Positions 51,684-59,846 of a stretch of DNA of 60,115 bases are shown in pieces. The notes below the pieces were generated by a model that was given only the letters and a program-made list of their open reading frames with translations, did not search any database and had not been told where the DNA came from. Source of the stretch: Bacteroidaceae bacterium (GTDB taxonomy: Bacteria; Bacteroidota; Bacteroidia; Bacteroidales; Bacteroidaceae); contig JAFOCD010000156.1 of the NCBI GenBank assembly GCA_017381475.1, forward strand, positions 1 to 60,115, given 5' to 3'. How positions within the stretch are numbered: the first letter of the stretch is position 1; each line of letters begins with the position of its first letter. The position numbers and the translations under genes are program-made.

Positions 51684-52844
51684 TTAAATCCATGTCTTTA
51701 CCATCTCTCTTGTCTCCTTATCGGTTTCAAGATAGTCATCGAGTGTTGGCTTAAGTATATATGTGGCCTTCTCCATTGCGCGTTCAATCAACTTTGGCAT
51801 GTCGGTGAACTTTATGCGCTCCTCGATGAATGCTGCAACGCAAATTTCGTTTGCGGCGTTCACTACGCATGGTATGTTACCGCCCTCGGAAAGTGCTGTG
51901 TAGGCGTGGCGCAGGTTGGGGAACAGTTCAAGGTTCGGCTTCTCGAATGTCAGTTCCTTGAGTGTGTTCCAGTCAATGCGATCGAACGATGATGACAAGC
52001 GTGTGGGGTAGGTTAGTGCATACATGATTGGTAGTCGCATGTCGGGAGTTCCCAATTGTGCCTTGATTGCGCCGTCGGCAAACTGTACCATTGAGTGGAT
52101 TACCGATTGTGGGTGAACTACCACTTCAATATCCTCTGCTCCTACACCGAACAGCCATTTTGCCTCCATGACCTCAAAGCCTTTGTTCATCATTGAGGCA
52201 GAGTCGATTGTGATTTTAGCCCCCATACTCCAGTTGGGATGCTTAAGTGCCTGTTGGCGTGTCACATGTTCAAGCTGTTCCTTGGTGAATGTGCGGAACG
52301 GGCCGCCCGATGCTGTGAGTATGAGCTTCTCAACCTTGTTGCTCATTTCGCCGGCGAGGCATTGGAAGATTGCCGAGTGCTCCGAGTCTACAGGCAAGAT
52401 AGGTGTCTGGTGCTTCATAGCTAGCTCGTTTATCATCTCACCGGCAACAACCATTGTCTCTTTGTTGGCAAGAGCAATGGCCTTTCCTGCCTTTATGGCG
52501 TTGATGGTTGGGCGCAGTCCCGAGAAACCAACCATTGCTGTAACGACAATGTCTATTGGTTTGGATTCAACAATCTGGCAAATGGCTTCGTAGCCGCAGT
52601 AAACCTTTATAGGCAAGTCGTCGAGTGCCTCTTTCAGTTGTGCGTACTTGCTTTCGTCGGCAATGACAACCGCTTCGGGCAAGAATTTTCGAGCCTGCTG
52701 TATGAGGTCATCGACCCTTGTGTTTGCCGTTATTGCATAAACCTCGAACTTGTCGGGGTGTTCCTCGACAACTTGTAATGTCTGTGTGCCGATAGAACCT
52801 GTAGAGCCAAGTATGGCAATGGTCCTCTTTTTGATATCGCTCAT
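51684..52844 (-). CDS. dxr: 1-deoxy-D-xylulose 5-phosphate reductoisomerase Dxr
   Basis: Dxr converts DXP to MEP with NADPH, the committed step of the MEP isoprenoid pathway and the target of fosmidomycin. The 386-aa product starts with the NADPH-binding ILGSTGSIGTQTLQVV, and has LPVDSEHSAIFQCL and TASGGPFRTF, the active-site segments with the metal-binding acidic residues, and SMMNKGFEVMEA. It is encoded 17 bp after the LytM gene and 33 bp before rseP, matching the standard dxr-rseP pair. Confidence 0.97.
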   Translation of the reverse strand: MSDIKKRTIAILGSTGSIGTQTLQVVEEHPDKFEVYAITANTRVDDLIQQARKFLPEAVVIADESKYAQLKEALDDLPIKVYCGYEAICQIVESKPIDIVVTAMVGFSGLRPTINAIKAGKAIALANKETMVVAGEMINELAMKHQTPILPVDSEHSAIFQCLAGEMSNKVEKLILTASGGPFRTFTKEQLEHVTRQQALKHPNWSMGAKITIDSASMMNKGFEVMEAKWLFGVGAEDIEVVVHPQSVIHSMVQFADGAIKAQLGTPDMRLPIMYALTYPTRLSSSFDRIDWNTLKELTFEKPNLELFPNLRHAYTALSEGGNIPCVVNAANEICVAAFIEERIKFTDMPKLIERAMEKATYILKPTLDDYLETDKETREMVKTWI

Positions 52845-52861
52845 TTTTTTCGTATATCGTA

Positions 52862-53716
52862 TTAGAATGCAATGTAAATGTTGGGGTCAATGGGCTTACT
52901 TCTATGCCATAACTCCAAATGTAGGAATTTCTTGTCTTTTCTCATCTCGCCACTACCGTCGCTGAGTGTACCAATCACTTCGCCGCCGTAAACCTTGTCG
53001 CCAACCTGTTTCAGCAGGCGGTAGCAGTTGCGGTAAATTGAAATAAGGTTCTCGCGGTGCTGTATGACTATTGTAAATCCGTCATTTGCGCAGTAATCGC
53101 TGAAAACCACAACTCCGTCATGTATTGACACGATACTCTCGCCTGCGATCTCGTCAATGTCAACGCCAAAGTGTCCGTCTGCCGGGTCGAATTTCCTTAT
53201 GATCTCTCCTTTGGTGGGGCGGAATAGATTCAGTTCGTGCAGTATGGCTACTGTGGCGGCCTGTGATGTAAGGTTATACTTCTCGCGCTCCTCCCATTCT
53301 TTCACAAATTGAGCCTCAAGCTCGGTTGTTTCGACATTGACACTGTCTTGCGATACGGGCATTAGTGTCTTTTCAAGAGAATCAATGGTTATTTCATCAT
53401 AGATTATGGCACGTATGTTGGCAAGATATATATCCTGCTTCTCAACCTCGTGGATTAATGAATCGACACGAAGATTGTTGCTGATAATCTTGTTCTTTGC
53501 TGCCTCGTCCATGTATCCCGGCAGCAGATTGCCTACAGGGGTGAATACCACAATCAGGTACAGTATGCCGGCAATTATTAGGAACGATATGGCAAATGAG
53601 AGTAGCAAACGGAGCGGTGATATGTAGAAACCAATCACTTTCCCCGATTTGTTCTCGTTATGTATTGTCAGGCGGTACTTGCGCAAGAGCCTACTACAGA
53701 AACCTTTTTTCTTCAT
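52862..53716 (-). CDS. Membrane-anchored LytM (M23)-like protein, probably not catalytic
   Basis: A 284-aa protein with a cytoplasmic basic start, one membrane segment (about 36-58, LLLSFAISFLIIAGILYLIV), a charged region with some heptad character and a C-terminal M23 domain (about 165-284). Zinc ligands His182, Asp186 (GHFGVD) and His266 are kept. The two catalytic histidines are not: the YxH motif reads YRN (Asn230) and the first His of HxH is Phe264 (FLHLELW). By analogy with EnvC and NlpD, it may activate an amidase rather than cut peptidoglycan. The start at 53716 is used; the frame runs on upstream into rimM. It follows rimM by 10 bp. Confidence 0.85.
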   Translation of the reverse strand: MKKKGFCSRLLRKYRLTIHNENKSGKVIGFYISPLRLLLSFAISFLIIAGILYLIVVFTPVGNLLPGYMDEAAKNKIISNNLRVDSLIHEVEKQDIYLANIRAIIYDEITIDSLEKTLMPVSQDSVNVETTELEAQFVKEWEEREKYNLTSQAATVAILHELNLFRPTKGEIIRKFDPADGHFGVDIDEIAGESIVSIHDGVVVFSDYCANDGFTIVIQHRENLISIYRNCYRLLKQVGDKVYGGEVIGTLSDGSGEMRKDKKFLHLELWHRSKPIDPNIYIAF

Positions 53717-53726
53717 GTCACAATTT

Positions 53727-54236
53727 TTAAAGCGTAACAAGTCCTTCCGGCAGGTCGAACAGGATTGTCTGTTCGTCGTGGTCAATGCCGGCAATGAATT
53801 CTTCTTGTGCCGGAATCAGGATCTCCTCGCCGTCATTTTCCACCACAAAGAGAGTGTTTATTGTGCTATCGTCAATCTCGACAATCTCGCCCAGGTAACC
53901 AAGGCTCTTGTCCGACGCTGAGAAACCGATGAAATAACCCAATGAAACCTCATCGCTTTCCTCAACCCATTTGCGCGGAATGAAGGCCTCGCGGTTGGTA
54001 AGGTAGCGAACTTCCTCGGCGCTTTCCATCCTTTCCATCTTTGCAATGAGAGTGTCGCCGTTCTTTGGACGCACCGATTCAAAGAAGAACGGTACCAATA
54101 TGCCGTCAATGTCGCAAGCTACAAAGTCACAACCCTCTCCAAGTGCAAAGGTGTCACCCTGCAGCCCAATTTCTCCCTTTGTCCCGTGGGGCTTTAGGAA
54201 CTTGCCGAAATATACGAAATCCTCTTTTTTGAGCAT
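53727..54236 (-). CDS. rimM: 16S rRNA processing protein RimM
   Basis: RimM binds ribosomal protein S19 and helps mature the 30S head. The 169-aa product has the N-terminal RimM beta-barrel (VYFGKFLKPHGTKGEIGLQG) and the PRC-barrel half (YFIGFSASDKSLGYLGEIVE, and ILIPAQEEFIAGIDHDEQTI near the end). Length is standard. It lies between murA (14 bp) and the LytM gene (10 bp) in the tsaB operon. Confidence 0.95.
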   Translation of the reverse strand: MLKKEDFVYFGKFLKPHGTKGEIGLQGDTFALGEGCDFVACDIDGILVPFFFESVRPKNGDTLIAKMERMESAEEVRYLTNREAFIPRKWVEESDEVSLGYFIGFSASDKSLGYLGEIVEIDDSTINTLFVVENDGEEILIPAQEEFIAGIDHDEQTILFDLPEGLVTL

Positions 54237-54250
54237 GTTCTATAAGTCTA

Positions 54251-55555
54251 TTATGATCGTGTTATTTTTGCACCAATCTGGTTCAGTCTCTCCTCAAGGT
54301 TCTGATATCCGCGGTCAATCTGTTCAATGTTGTCAATGCGGCTCACTCCGTCGGCGCTCATTGCTGCAATGAGCAGGGCTATGCCGGCTCTTATGTCGGG
54401 CGAGCTCATGGCGCGTGGCTTCAGGGTGAAGCGTCGGTCGTGGCCAATGACAACGGCACGGTGTGGGTCGCAAAGGATAATCTGTGCACCCATGTCAATG
54501 AGTTTATCGACAAAGAACAGTCGGCTCTCGAACATCTTCTGGTGTATGAGTACGCTTCCCTTTGCCTGGATGGCTGTTACAAGCAATACACTCAAGAGGT
54601 CGGGGGTGAGTCCCGGCCATGGAGCATCGCTGATGTTCATGATGGAACCGTCAATGAACGAGTCAATTTCGTAGTGCTCCTGAGCGGGGATGTATATATC
54701 ATCGCCTCTCTGTTCGAACTTGATGCCAAGACGACGGAAACTCTCGGGGATTATACCAAGGTTCTCGAACGAGACATTCTTGATTGTCAATTCGCTCTTG
54801 GTCATTGCTGCCATGCCGATAAAACTGCCCACCTCAATCATGTCTGGCAATGCACGGTGAGTGCATCCGCCCAACTCCTTCACACCCTCAATGGTGATTA
54901 GGTTGCTGGCGATGCCCGAAATCTTTGCGCCCATCTTGTTGAGCATGCGGCACAACTGCTGTATGTATGGTTCGCAGGCCGCGTTGTATATGGTTGTCTT
55001 GCCTTCGGCAAGTACTGCTGCCATTATTATGTTTGCAGTACCGGTAACAGAGGCCTCATCGAGCAACATTGAACAGCCCTTGAGCTTCTCGGCATTCATG
55101 CGGTATACTCTCTTTTCGGTGTCGAAAGAGAATTGCGCGCCCAGTTTCTGCAAGCCAATGATGTGGGTATCCAACCTGCGGCGTCCTATCTTGTCGCCTC
55201 CGGGCTCGGACATCGTAGCCTTGCCGAAACGGCCGATGAGAGGGCCTATGAACATTACTGAGCCCCTGAGTCTTGCACAGCCGTTGATGTACTCCTCGCT
55301 CTCAATGTAGTCTAGGTTTATATTGTTGGCCTGGAATGTGAAACATCCAACTCCGTTGCGTGTTACTGATACGCCCATGTTTATGAGCTGGTTTATCAGG
55401 TTGTTCACATCGGCAATGTCGGGTATGTTCTCGATTGTAACCTTTTCGCTGGTAAGCAGTGTGGCGCAAATCTCCTGCAAGACTTCGTTTTTAGCACCCT
55501 GTGGAGTGATCTCGCCGTGCAGTCTGTGTCCGCCCTCTATAATGAATGAAGCCAT
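54251..55555 (-). CDS. murA: UDP-GlcNAc 1-carboxyvinyltransferase MurA, Asp-type active site
   Basis: MurA transfers enolpyruvate from PEP to UDP-GlcNAc, the first step of peptidoglycan synthesis. The 434-aa protein matches the family throughout: GEITPQGAKNEVLQEICATL, RLRGSVMFIGPLIGRFG, and DLLSVLLVTAIQAKG. In the active-site loop, the residue equivalent to Cys115 of E. coli is Asp121 (EPGGDKIGRRRLD, codon at 55193-55195). Enzymes with Asp here in mycobacteria and chlamydiae are active but resist fosfomycin, so intrinsic resistance is predicted. It is 22 bp after the DUF4290 gene. Confidence 0.97.
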   Translation of the reverse strand: MASFIIEGGHRLHGEITPQGAKNEVLQEICATLLTSEKVTIENIPDIADVNNLINQLINMGVSVTRNGVGCFTFQANNINLDYIESEEYINGCARLRGSVMFIGPLIGRFGKATMSEPGGDKIGRRRLDTHIIGLQKLGAQFSFDTEKRVYRMNAEKLKGCSMLLDEASVTGTANIIMAAVLAEGKTTIYNAACEPYIQQLCRMLNKMGAKISGIASNLITIEGVKELGGCTHRALPDMIEVGSFIGMAAMTKSELTIKNVSFENLGIIPESFRRLGIKFEQRGDDIYIPAQEHYEIDSFIDGSIMNISDAPWPGLTPDLLSVLLVTAIQAKGSVLIHQKMFESRLFFVDKLIDMGAQIILCDPHRAVVIGHDRRFTLKPRAMSSPDIRAGIALLIAAMSADGVSRIDNIEQIDRGYQNLEERLNQIGAKITRS

Positions 55556-55577
55556 AGTCTATGTCGTTGAATGGTTC

Positions 55578-56189
55578 TTAAAATTTTCTTTTGAATTGCT
55601 TTTTGCCATTGTTGCTGCGCTTGCTGTTGTTCTGGCTGTGGCGTTGCGCATTGTTGCCTGGGGTTATCCTTATCTCTCTGTCGGCAAGATCAATGGCACC
55701 TTTTGTGTAGAGTCTCAGGTCCTCGATGATTCTCTTGTCCTCTACGCCATCCTTGTTCCATGCGATGTAGTTCTTTTTCATCTGGATGAGAATCAACTCA
55801 ACGAAGCACTCTTTCTCTTCGCCCTCCTCGAGTGTCATCGCATGGGCAATCATGCCCTCGACAATGCGTCCATAGTGTCTGTTCCTTATCTCGCCGTCGC
55901 GGTAGGGAACGCGCTGTGGTGCAATATGGAACTCCTCGGGTTTGATGACCTCGCAGGGGTAATCGATGTCGAGCTTGAAGTCGGACATTATCGCCAGGTG
56001 GTCCCACAACTTGCGCTCCTGGTCGGGCAGGTTCGGGAACATACTTCTCATTATGTTCACAATTGTCTCCGCGCATTTCTGACGCTCGGCTCTGTCTTCA
56101 ATGGTCAGTGCGTGGTCAACCATTTTCTGTACAGAGCGGCCGTATTCGGGGAGCGGCAATCTCTTTTGTCTGGTGTTGTATTCCATCAT
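55578..56189 (-). CDS. DUF4290 family protein
   Basis: The 203-aa product starts MMEYNTRQKRLPLPEYGR and fits the Bacteroidetes-specific DUF4290 family, always a compact helical domain (about residues 1-165) with the segment HYGRIVEGMIAHAMTLEEGE. No enzyme motif is recognisable. It ends with a disordered basic tail (SQNNSKRSNNGKKQFKRKF) that could bind RNA or membrane. It lies between tsaB (12 bp) and murA (22 bp), a conserved position that suggests a link to envelope or growth, but this is inference. Confidence 0.85.
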   Translation of the reverse strand: MMEYNTRQKRLPLPEYGRSVQKMVDHALTIEDRAERQKCAETIVNIMRSMFPNLPDQERKLWDHLAIMSDFKLDIDYPCEVIKPEEFHIAPQRVPYRDGEIRNRHYGRIVEGMIAHAMTLEEGEEKECFVELILIQMKKNYIAWNKDGVEDKRIIEDLRLYTKGAIDLADREIRITPGNNAQRHSQNNSKRSNNGKKQFKRKF

Positions 56190-56201
56190 AGCGGTATGTT
56201 T

Positions 56202-56909
56202 TTAATTGTTCTTCAAAAGTTCTTTTGGCTTGGTTGCAATGAAGTTCTTCAGGTAGAACGGCTCGAAATAGGCAATGTCCTCGAATTTCTCCTCGAACCA
56301 GGCCTTCTCGGCAAGCGGCATCATGCTCTTTGCCAATGCGTGGCAATGCTCGCTCAAGAAACGGGCGTTGGGGTGGTTGATGATCTTGCTGCACTTCTCG
56401 GCTCCGTTTCCGAAGAAATATACAGGCTGCTTGTCTAGCAGTTCCTTGTAGCTCTCTTCGGTCACCACCTCGGCATGCGTGGCCTTGATTACATTAAGTG
56501 CACGGTCATATACCGTTGCGTATACCTCGTTGCGTCGTGCGTCAATCATGGGACACAACAACGCATTCTCGTCAATATCTTCGCGGAAGAGTACCGGAAC
56601 ACACATTATGGCAGTTGTGGGTATAGCGATGAGCGGAATGTTGCGGCCATAGCAGACACCCTTTGCAGTTGACGATGCAATGCGCAGGCTGGTGTATGAA
56701 CCAGGGCCGCAACTGAGTGCCACAGCGTTTATCTTTGCGCCCTGCTCATTGGCTGTCTGCAGAGCCTCCTCTACAAATGGTGCAAGCACCTTGGCGTGTG
56801 ACATCTCCTCGTGGTTCACTCTCTCGAAAAAAACATGTCCGTCCTGGCTCAAAGCTACAGAGCAGATGCCCGATGATGCCTCAATGTGCAGTATTATTGT
56901 TGTTCTCAT
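56202..56909 (-). CDS. tsaB: tRNA t6A biosynthesis protein TsaB
   Basis: TsaB, with TsaD and TsaE, makes N6-threonylcarbamoyladenosine at position 37 of ANN-reading tRNAs. The 235-aa product has the ASKHA fold start (TIILHIEASSGICSVALSQDG), HAKVLAPFVEEAL and the GPGSYTSLRI motif; the C-terminal half is the degenerate lobe. It appears to be the first gene of a nine-gene operon that includes murA, dxr and rseP. Confidence 0.93.
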   Translation of the reverse strand: MRTTIILHIEASSGICSVALSQDGHVFFERVNHEEMSHAKVLAPFVEEALQTANEQGAKINAVALSCGPGSYTSLRIASSTAKGVCYGRNIPLIAIPTTAIMCVPVLFREDIDENALLCPMIDARRNEVYATVYDRALNVIKATHAEVVTEESYKELLDKQPVYFFGNGAEKCSKIINHPNARFLSEHCHALAKSMMPLAEKAWFEEKFEDIAYFEPFYLKNFIATKPKELLKNN

Positions 56910-56956
56910 TTCAAATCTTTTTTATTGCCGCAAGTGCGGTTTTGGGTAATTAAATG

Positions 56957-56972
56957 CAAAAATACAAATTTA
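56957..56972 (-). promoter_or_regulatory. Candidate -7 boxes for the tsaB operon
   Basis: On the minus strand TAAATTTG (56972-56965) and TATTTTTG (56964-56957) lie in tandem, both fitting TAnnTTTG; neither has a good TTG at 19-21 bp. A small hairpin (CCGCA/TGCGG, 56928-56939) falls in the predicted leader. Confidence 0.45.
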
Positions 56973-57067
56973 TCGCCACAATAACTAATAAATAATATTT
57001 TTTAATAATATTTATAGTGTTGCATAAAAAATAGCCCTACAACGGCGTGCTGTTACGAATATTTGAC

Positions 57068-57075
57068 TAATTTTG
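57068..57075 (+). promoter_or_regulatory. Candidate -7 box for the yicC-gmk-nadD operon
   Basis: TAATTTTG fits TAnnTTTG and lies 64 bp before the yicC start at 57139. No clear -33 element at usual spacing. Confidence 0.45.
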
Positions 57076-57138
57076 CCAAATTAGAAGATTGTTTAATGGC
57101 GTAAGTTGTGTGCTTGCGCCGCAATATGTACTGAGTTT

Positions 57139-58014
57139 ATGATATATTCAATGACAGGTTACGGAAAATCGGTAACCATTTTTAATGATAGAAAAATTTG
57201 TGTCGAGATACGTTCACTCAATGGCAAGGCTATGGATTTGTCTACCCGCATAGCTCCGCAGTTCAAGGGGCGCGAGATGGAAATCCGTTCGCTTATTACC
57301 GCAGAACTGGAGCGCGGAAAGGTTGATTTTTCATTATGGGTGGAGCAGAGCGAGAAGGCCGATACTCCCTCAATCAACGGTGCTGTGATGCAGGGTTATG
57401 TTGAACAGATGACCGAGATTTCCAAGAATAGCGGTGTCGCATTGCCCGATAACCTTTTCGAGGTGCTGTTGAAGATGCCCGAGGTCATTGCGCGTAAGGA
57501 AATTTACGAAGTCACCGATGAAGAGTGGGCTGTTGTACTCGAGGGTATAAAGGCGGCGATTGCCGATTTGATGGCATTCCGTAAACAGGAGGGCGAGGCT
57601 CTTGCGGTAAAGTTCAACAGTAAGATTTCCAATATTTCGCAGTTGCTTGCTTCGGTAGAACCGTTTGAAAAGGAGCGCGTAGAGAAGATTCGTGCCCGCA
57701 TAGAGGAAGCGCTTGCCAATGTCGCAGGTGTCGATTATGACCGTAACCGCCTTGAACAGGAACTTATCTTCTATATTGAAAAACTCGATGTAAACGAGGA
57801 AAAACAGCGCTTGGCAAATCATTTGCAGTACTTCCTCTCGACCATGGACGAGGAGCGTGGGCAGGGAAAGAAACTGGGCTTCATAGCTCAAGAGATGGGA
57901 CGTGAGATCAATACGCTTGGCAGCAAGAGCAATCATGCTGAGATGCAGAAGATTGTGGTGCGCATGAAGGACGAACTGGAGCAGATCAAGGAGCAGGTGC
58001 TCAATGTGATGTAA
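57139..58014 (+). CDS. yicC: YicC-family endoribonuclease-like protein
   Basis: The 291-aa product starts with MIYSMTGYG, the family hallmark, and ends with the conserved GREINTLGSKSNHAEMQKIV and EQIKEQVLNVM segments. E. coli YicC has been described as an endoribonuclease acting on small RNA; the role here is inferred from family. The frame extends to 57106, but the added residues precede the conserved start and are rejected. gmk follows after 25 bp, a common pairing. Confidence 0.93.
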   Translation: MIYSMTGYGKSVTIFNDRKICVEIRSLNGKAMDLSTRIAPQFKGREMEIRSLITAELERGKVDFSLWVEQSEKADTPSINGAVMQGYVEQMTEISKNSGVALPDNLFEVLLKMPEVIARKEIYEVTDEEWAVVLEGIKAAIADLMAFRKQEGEALAVKFNSKISNISQLLASVEPFEKERVEKIRARIEEALANVAGVDYDRNRLEQELIFYIEKLDVNEEKQRLANHLQYFLSTMDEERGQGKKLGFIAQEMGREINTLGSKSNHAEMQKIVVRMKDELEQIKEQVLNVM

Positions 58015-58039
58015 AGAATACTTTAATACCCTTTAGGAT

Positions 58040-58606
58040 ATGAAAAAAGGAAAAGTTGTTATTTTTTCGGCACCGTCAGGCTCGGGAAAGTCGACATTGG
58101 TGCATTTTTTGATGGAGCAGGATGCCTCTTTCGGTTTCTCGGTGTCGGCAACCAGCCGTCCACCGCGCGGTGAGGAAAAACATGGCGTGGATTACTATTT
58201 CTTTACTCCCGACGAGTTCCGTGCGCGCATCGCTGCCGATGAGTTCGTGGAGTATGAGGAGGTTTATCCGGGTCGTTTCTATGGTACGCTGAAATCACAG
58301 GTAGAGCATCAACTCGAGGTTCAGAACATCCTTTTTGATGTTGATGTCAAGGGTGGTTGCAGCCTCAAGAAATACTATGGTGAGCGTGCTCTCTTTATCT
58401 TTGTCCAGGCTCCTTCGATTGATGTGCTGCGTGAGCGTCTGATTGGTCGTGGCGACACATCAATGAACGAGATTGAAAAGCGCGTCAGCAAGGCCGAGTA
58501 TGAGATGACATTCTCAAAGTTTGCCGACAGGGTTATTGTTAATGATAATCTTGACGAGGCAAAGCGGAATCTTATGGCAATTGTTGAGAAATTTCTTAAT
58601 GAATAA
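58040..58606 (+). CDS. gmk: Guanylate kinase
   Basis: Gmk phosphorylates GMP to GDP with ATP in the cytoplasm. The 188-aa protein has the P-loop SAPSGSGKSTLVHFL, the GMP-binding SATSRPPRGEEKHGVDYYF segment and the ILFDVDVKGG motif. Length is standard (E. coli 207). It lies between yicC and nadD; its last 8 bp overlap the nadD start. Confidence 0.97.
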   Translation: MKKGKVVIFSAPSGSGKSTLVHFLMEQDASFGFSVSATSRPPRGEEKHGVDYYFFTPDEFRARIAADEFVEYEEVYPGRFYGTLKSQVEHQLEVQNILFDVDVKGGCSLKKYYGERALFIFVQAPSIDVLRERLIGRGDTSMNEIEKRVSKAEYEMTFSKFADRVIVNDNLDEAKRNLMAIVEKFLNE

Positions 58607-59186
58607 TAGAACCAAGGTTGCGATATTCGGCGGCAGTTTTGACCCGATACACTATGGTCATGTTGCCCTTGCCGGTGAGCTGCTGTCGCGTGGTCTCGCC
58701 AGTGAGGTTTGGTTTATGGTAACACCACAGAATCCTCACAAACAGGGCTGTGTTCTGAGCGACGAACAGTTGCGCCTTCAAATGGTGCAGTTGGCAGTAC
58801 AAGGCAAGCCGGGGATGGTGGCCTGTGATTTTGAATTTGGACTACCACGTCCTTCGTACACTCTGAACACGCTCACCGCACTCGCCGCAGCCTATCCCGA
58901 AAAGGAGTTTTCCCTGCTCATTGGTGCTGACAACTGGGAAAAATTTGACCGTTGGTATAAGGGTGACGAAATTCTGGCCCGTCACAATGTGATTGTCTAC
59001 CCGCGAGGCAATGAGGCGGAACCAATGTTGCCCAATGGTGTGCAATGGCTGCCAGCCAAGTTACACGATGTCAGTTCAACAATGGTTCGTGCGGCAGTTT
59101 CTGCCGGCGGGGACATATCGGGTTTTGTGTCACCTGCTGTTGCCGCATTCATCACCGAGCAAAACATGTACAAGGATGAGAAATAA
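58599..59186 (+). CDS. nadD: Nicotinate-nucleotide adenylyltransferase NadD
   Basis: NadD adenylates nicotinate mononucleotide to deamido-NAD. The 195-aa product has the nucleotidyltransferase motif GGSFDPIHYGHVALA at the N-terminus, the YTLNTL and LLIGADNWEKFDRWYK segments, and the C-terminal motif DVSSTMVRAAVSAG, the ISxTxIR equivalent. The frame runs upstream to 58521, but that part lies inside gmk in another register; the ATG at 58599 is used. The MORN gene starts 8 bp before its stop (59176). Confidence 0.96.
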   Translation: MNNRTKVAIFGGSFDPIHYGHVALAGELLSRGLASEVWFMVTPQNPHKQGCVLSDEQLRLQMVQLAVQGKPGMVACDFEFGLPRPSYTLNTLTALAAAYPEKEFSLLIGADNWEKFDRWYKGDEILARHNVIVYPRGNEAEPMLPNGVQWLPAKLHDVSSTMVRAAVSAGGDISGFVSPAVAAFITEQNMYKDEK

Positions 59187-59820
59187 ACTTTTTGCACTTC
59201 TGCTTCTCTTTGCTCTGCCGGTTATGGCGCAGGACAAGGTGAAACTCTATGACGAAATGTGTGATCCCTTGCAGGCTGTGTTCTGCGACTATGTACGTGA
59301 ACACTCGCAGACAAGCCGCATTTCCAATGCCGGTGGCGAGTACATAGGAACGCTCATTGATTACAAGTTCTATGGTTGGGGAATTTTCACTTCGGCATCG
59401 GGCATTCAGTCATACGGACAGTACCGTAACGGCAAGTTGTTGTTCGGTATGCTCATCAATAGCGATGTTGTCAGGGTGGGCAGCGACGCGAACTATGTGA
59501 TGTATGACCTTGCTACCGGCGAAATAATGCGCCTGCACACGAATGAGGGTGATATGCCGCTTGAATATCCGCTTGTGGCGTCGCCCGATGGTGAACCGTC
59601 GCCTTATATGTTCAAGAAGGAAACATACAAGAATGGCGATGTCTATTTCGGTGAGTTCTACAACGGTCGCCGTCACGGATACGGCGTCTATAAGTGGGCG
59701 AACGGCGATTTGTGGTATGGCAACTATCGCGGTGGATACCGCGATGGTTATGGCATGCTTGTGAAGCCCGACCATCGTGTCTACTATGGCAAATGGGTGG
59801 GTGACACCAAAGTTGAATAG
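59176..59820 (+). CDS. Secreted MORN-repeat protein
   Basis: The 214-aa product has a signal peptide (MRNKLFALLLLFALPVMAQ) followed by MORN repeats, the pattern YxGxxxxxxxxGxG: YIGTLIDYKFYGWGIFTSAS, then VYFGEFYNGRRHGYGVYKWA, and LWYGNYRGGYRDGYGMLVKP, with partial units between. MORN repeats form extended beta-hairpin rods that bind lipids or proteins; no catalytic domain is visible. The ATG at 59176 overlaps the end of nadD by 11 bp. A longer frame starting at 58993 lies inside nadD and is rejected. The function in the envelope is unknown. Confidence 0.85.
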   Translation: MRNKLFALLLLFALPVMAQDKVKLYDEMCDPLQAVFCDYVREHSQTSRISNAGGEYIGTLIDYKFYGWGIFTSASGIQSYGQYRNGKLLFGMLINSDVVRVGSDANYVMYDLATGEIMRLHTNEGDMPLEYPLVASPDGEPSPYMFKKETYKNGDVYFGEFYNGRRHGYGVYKWANGDLWYGNYRGGYRDGYGMLVKPDHRVYYGKWVGDTKVE

Positions 59821-59846
59821 AAATATAACTTTTAATGATATTTGAT

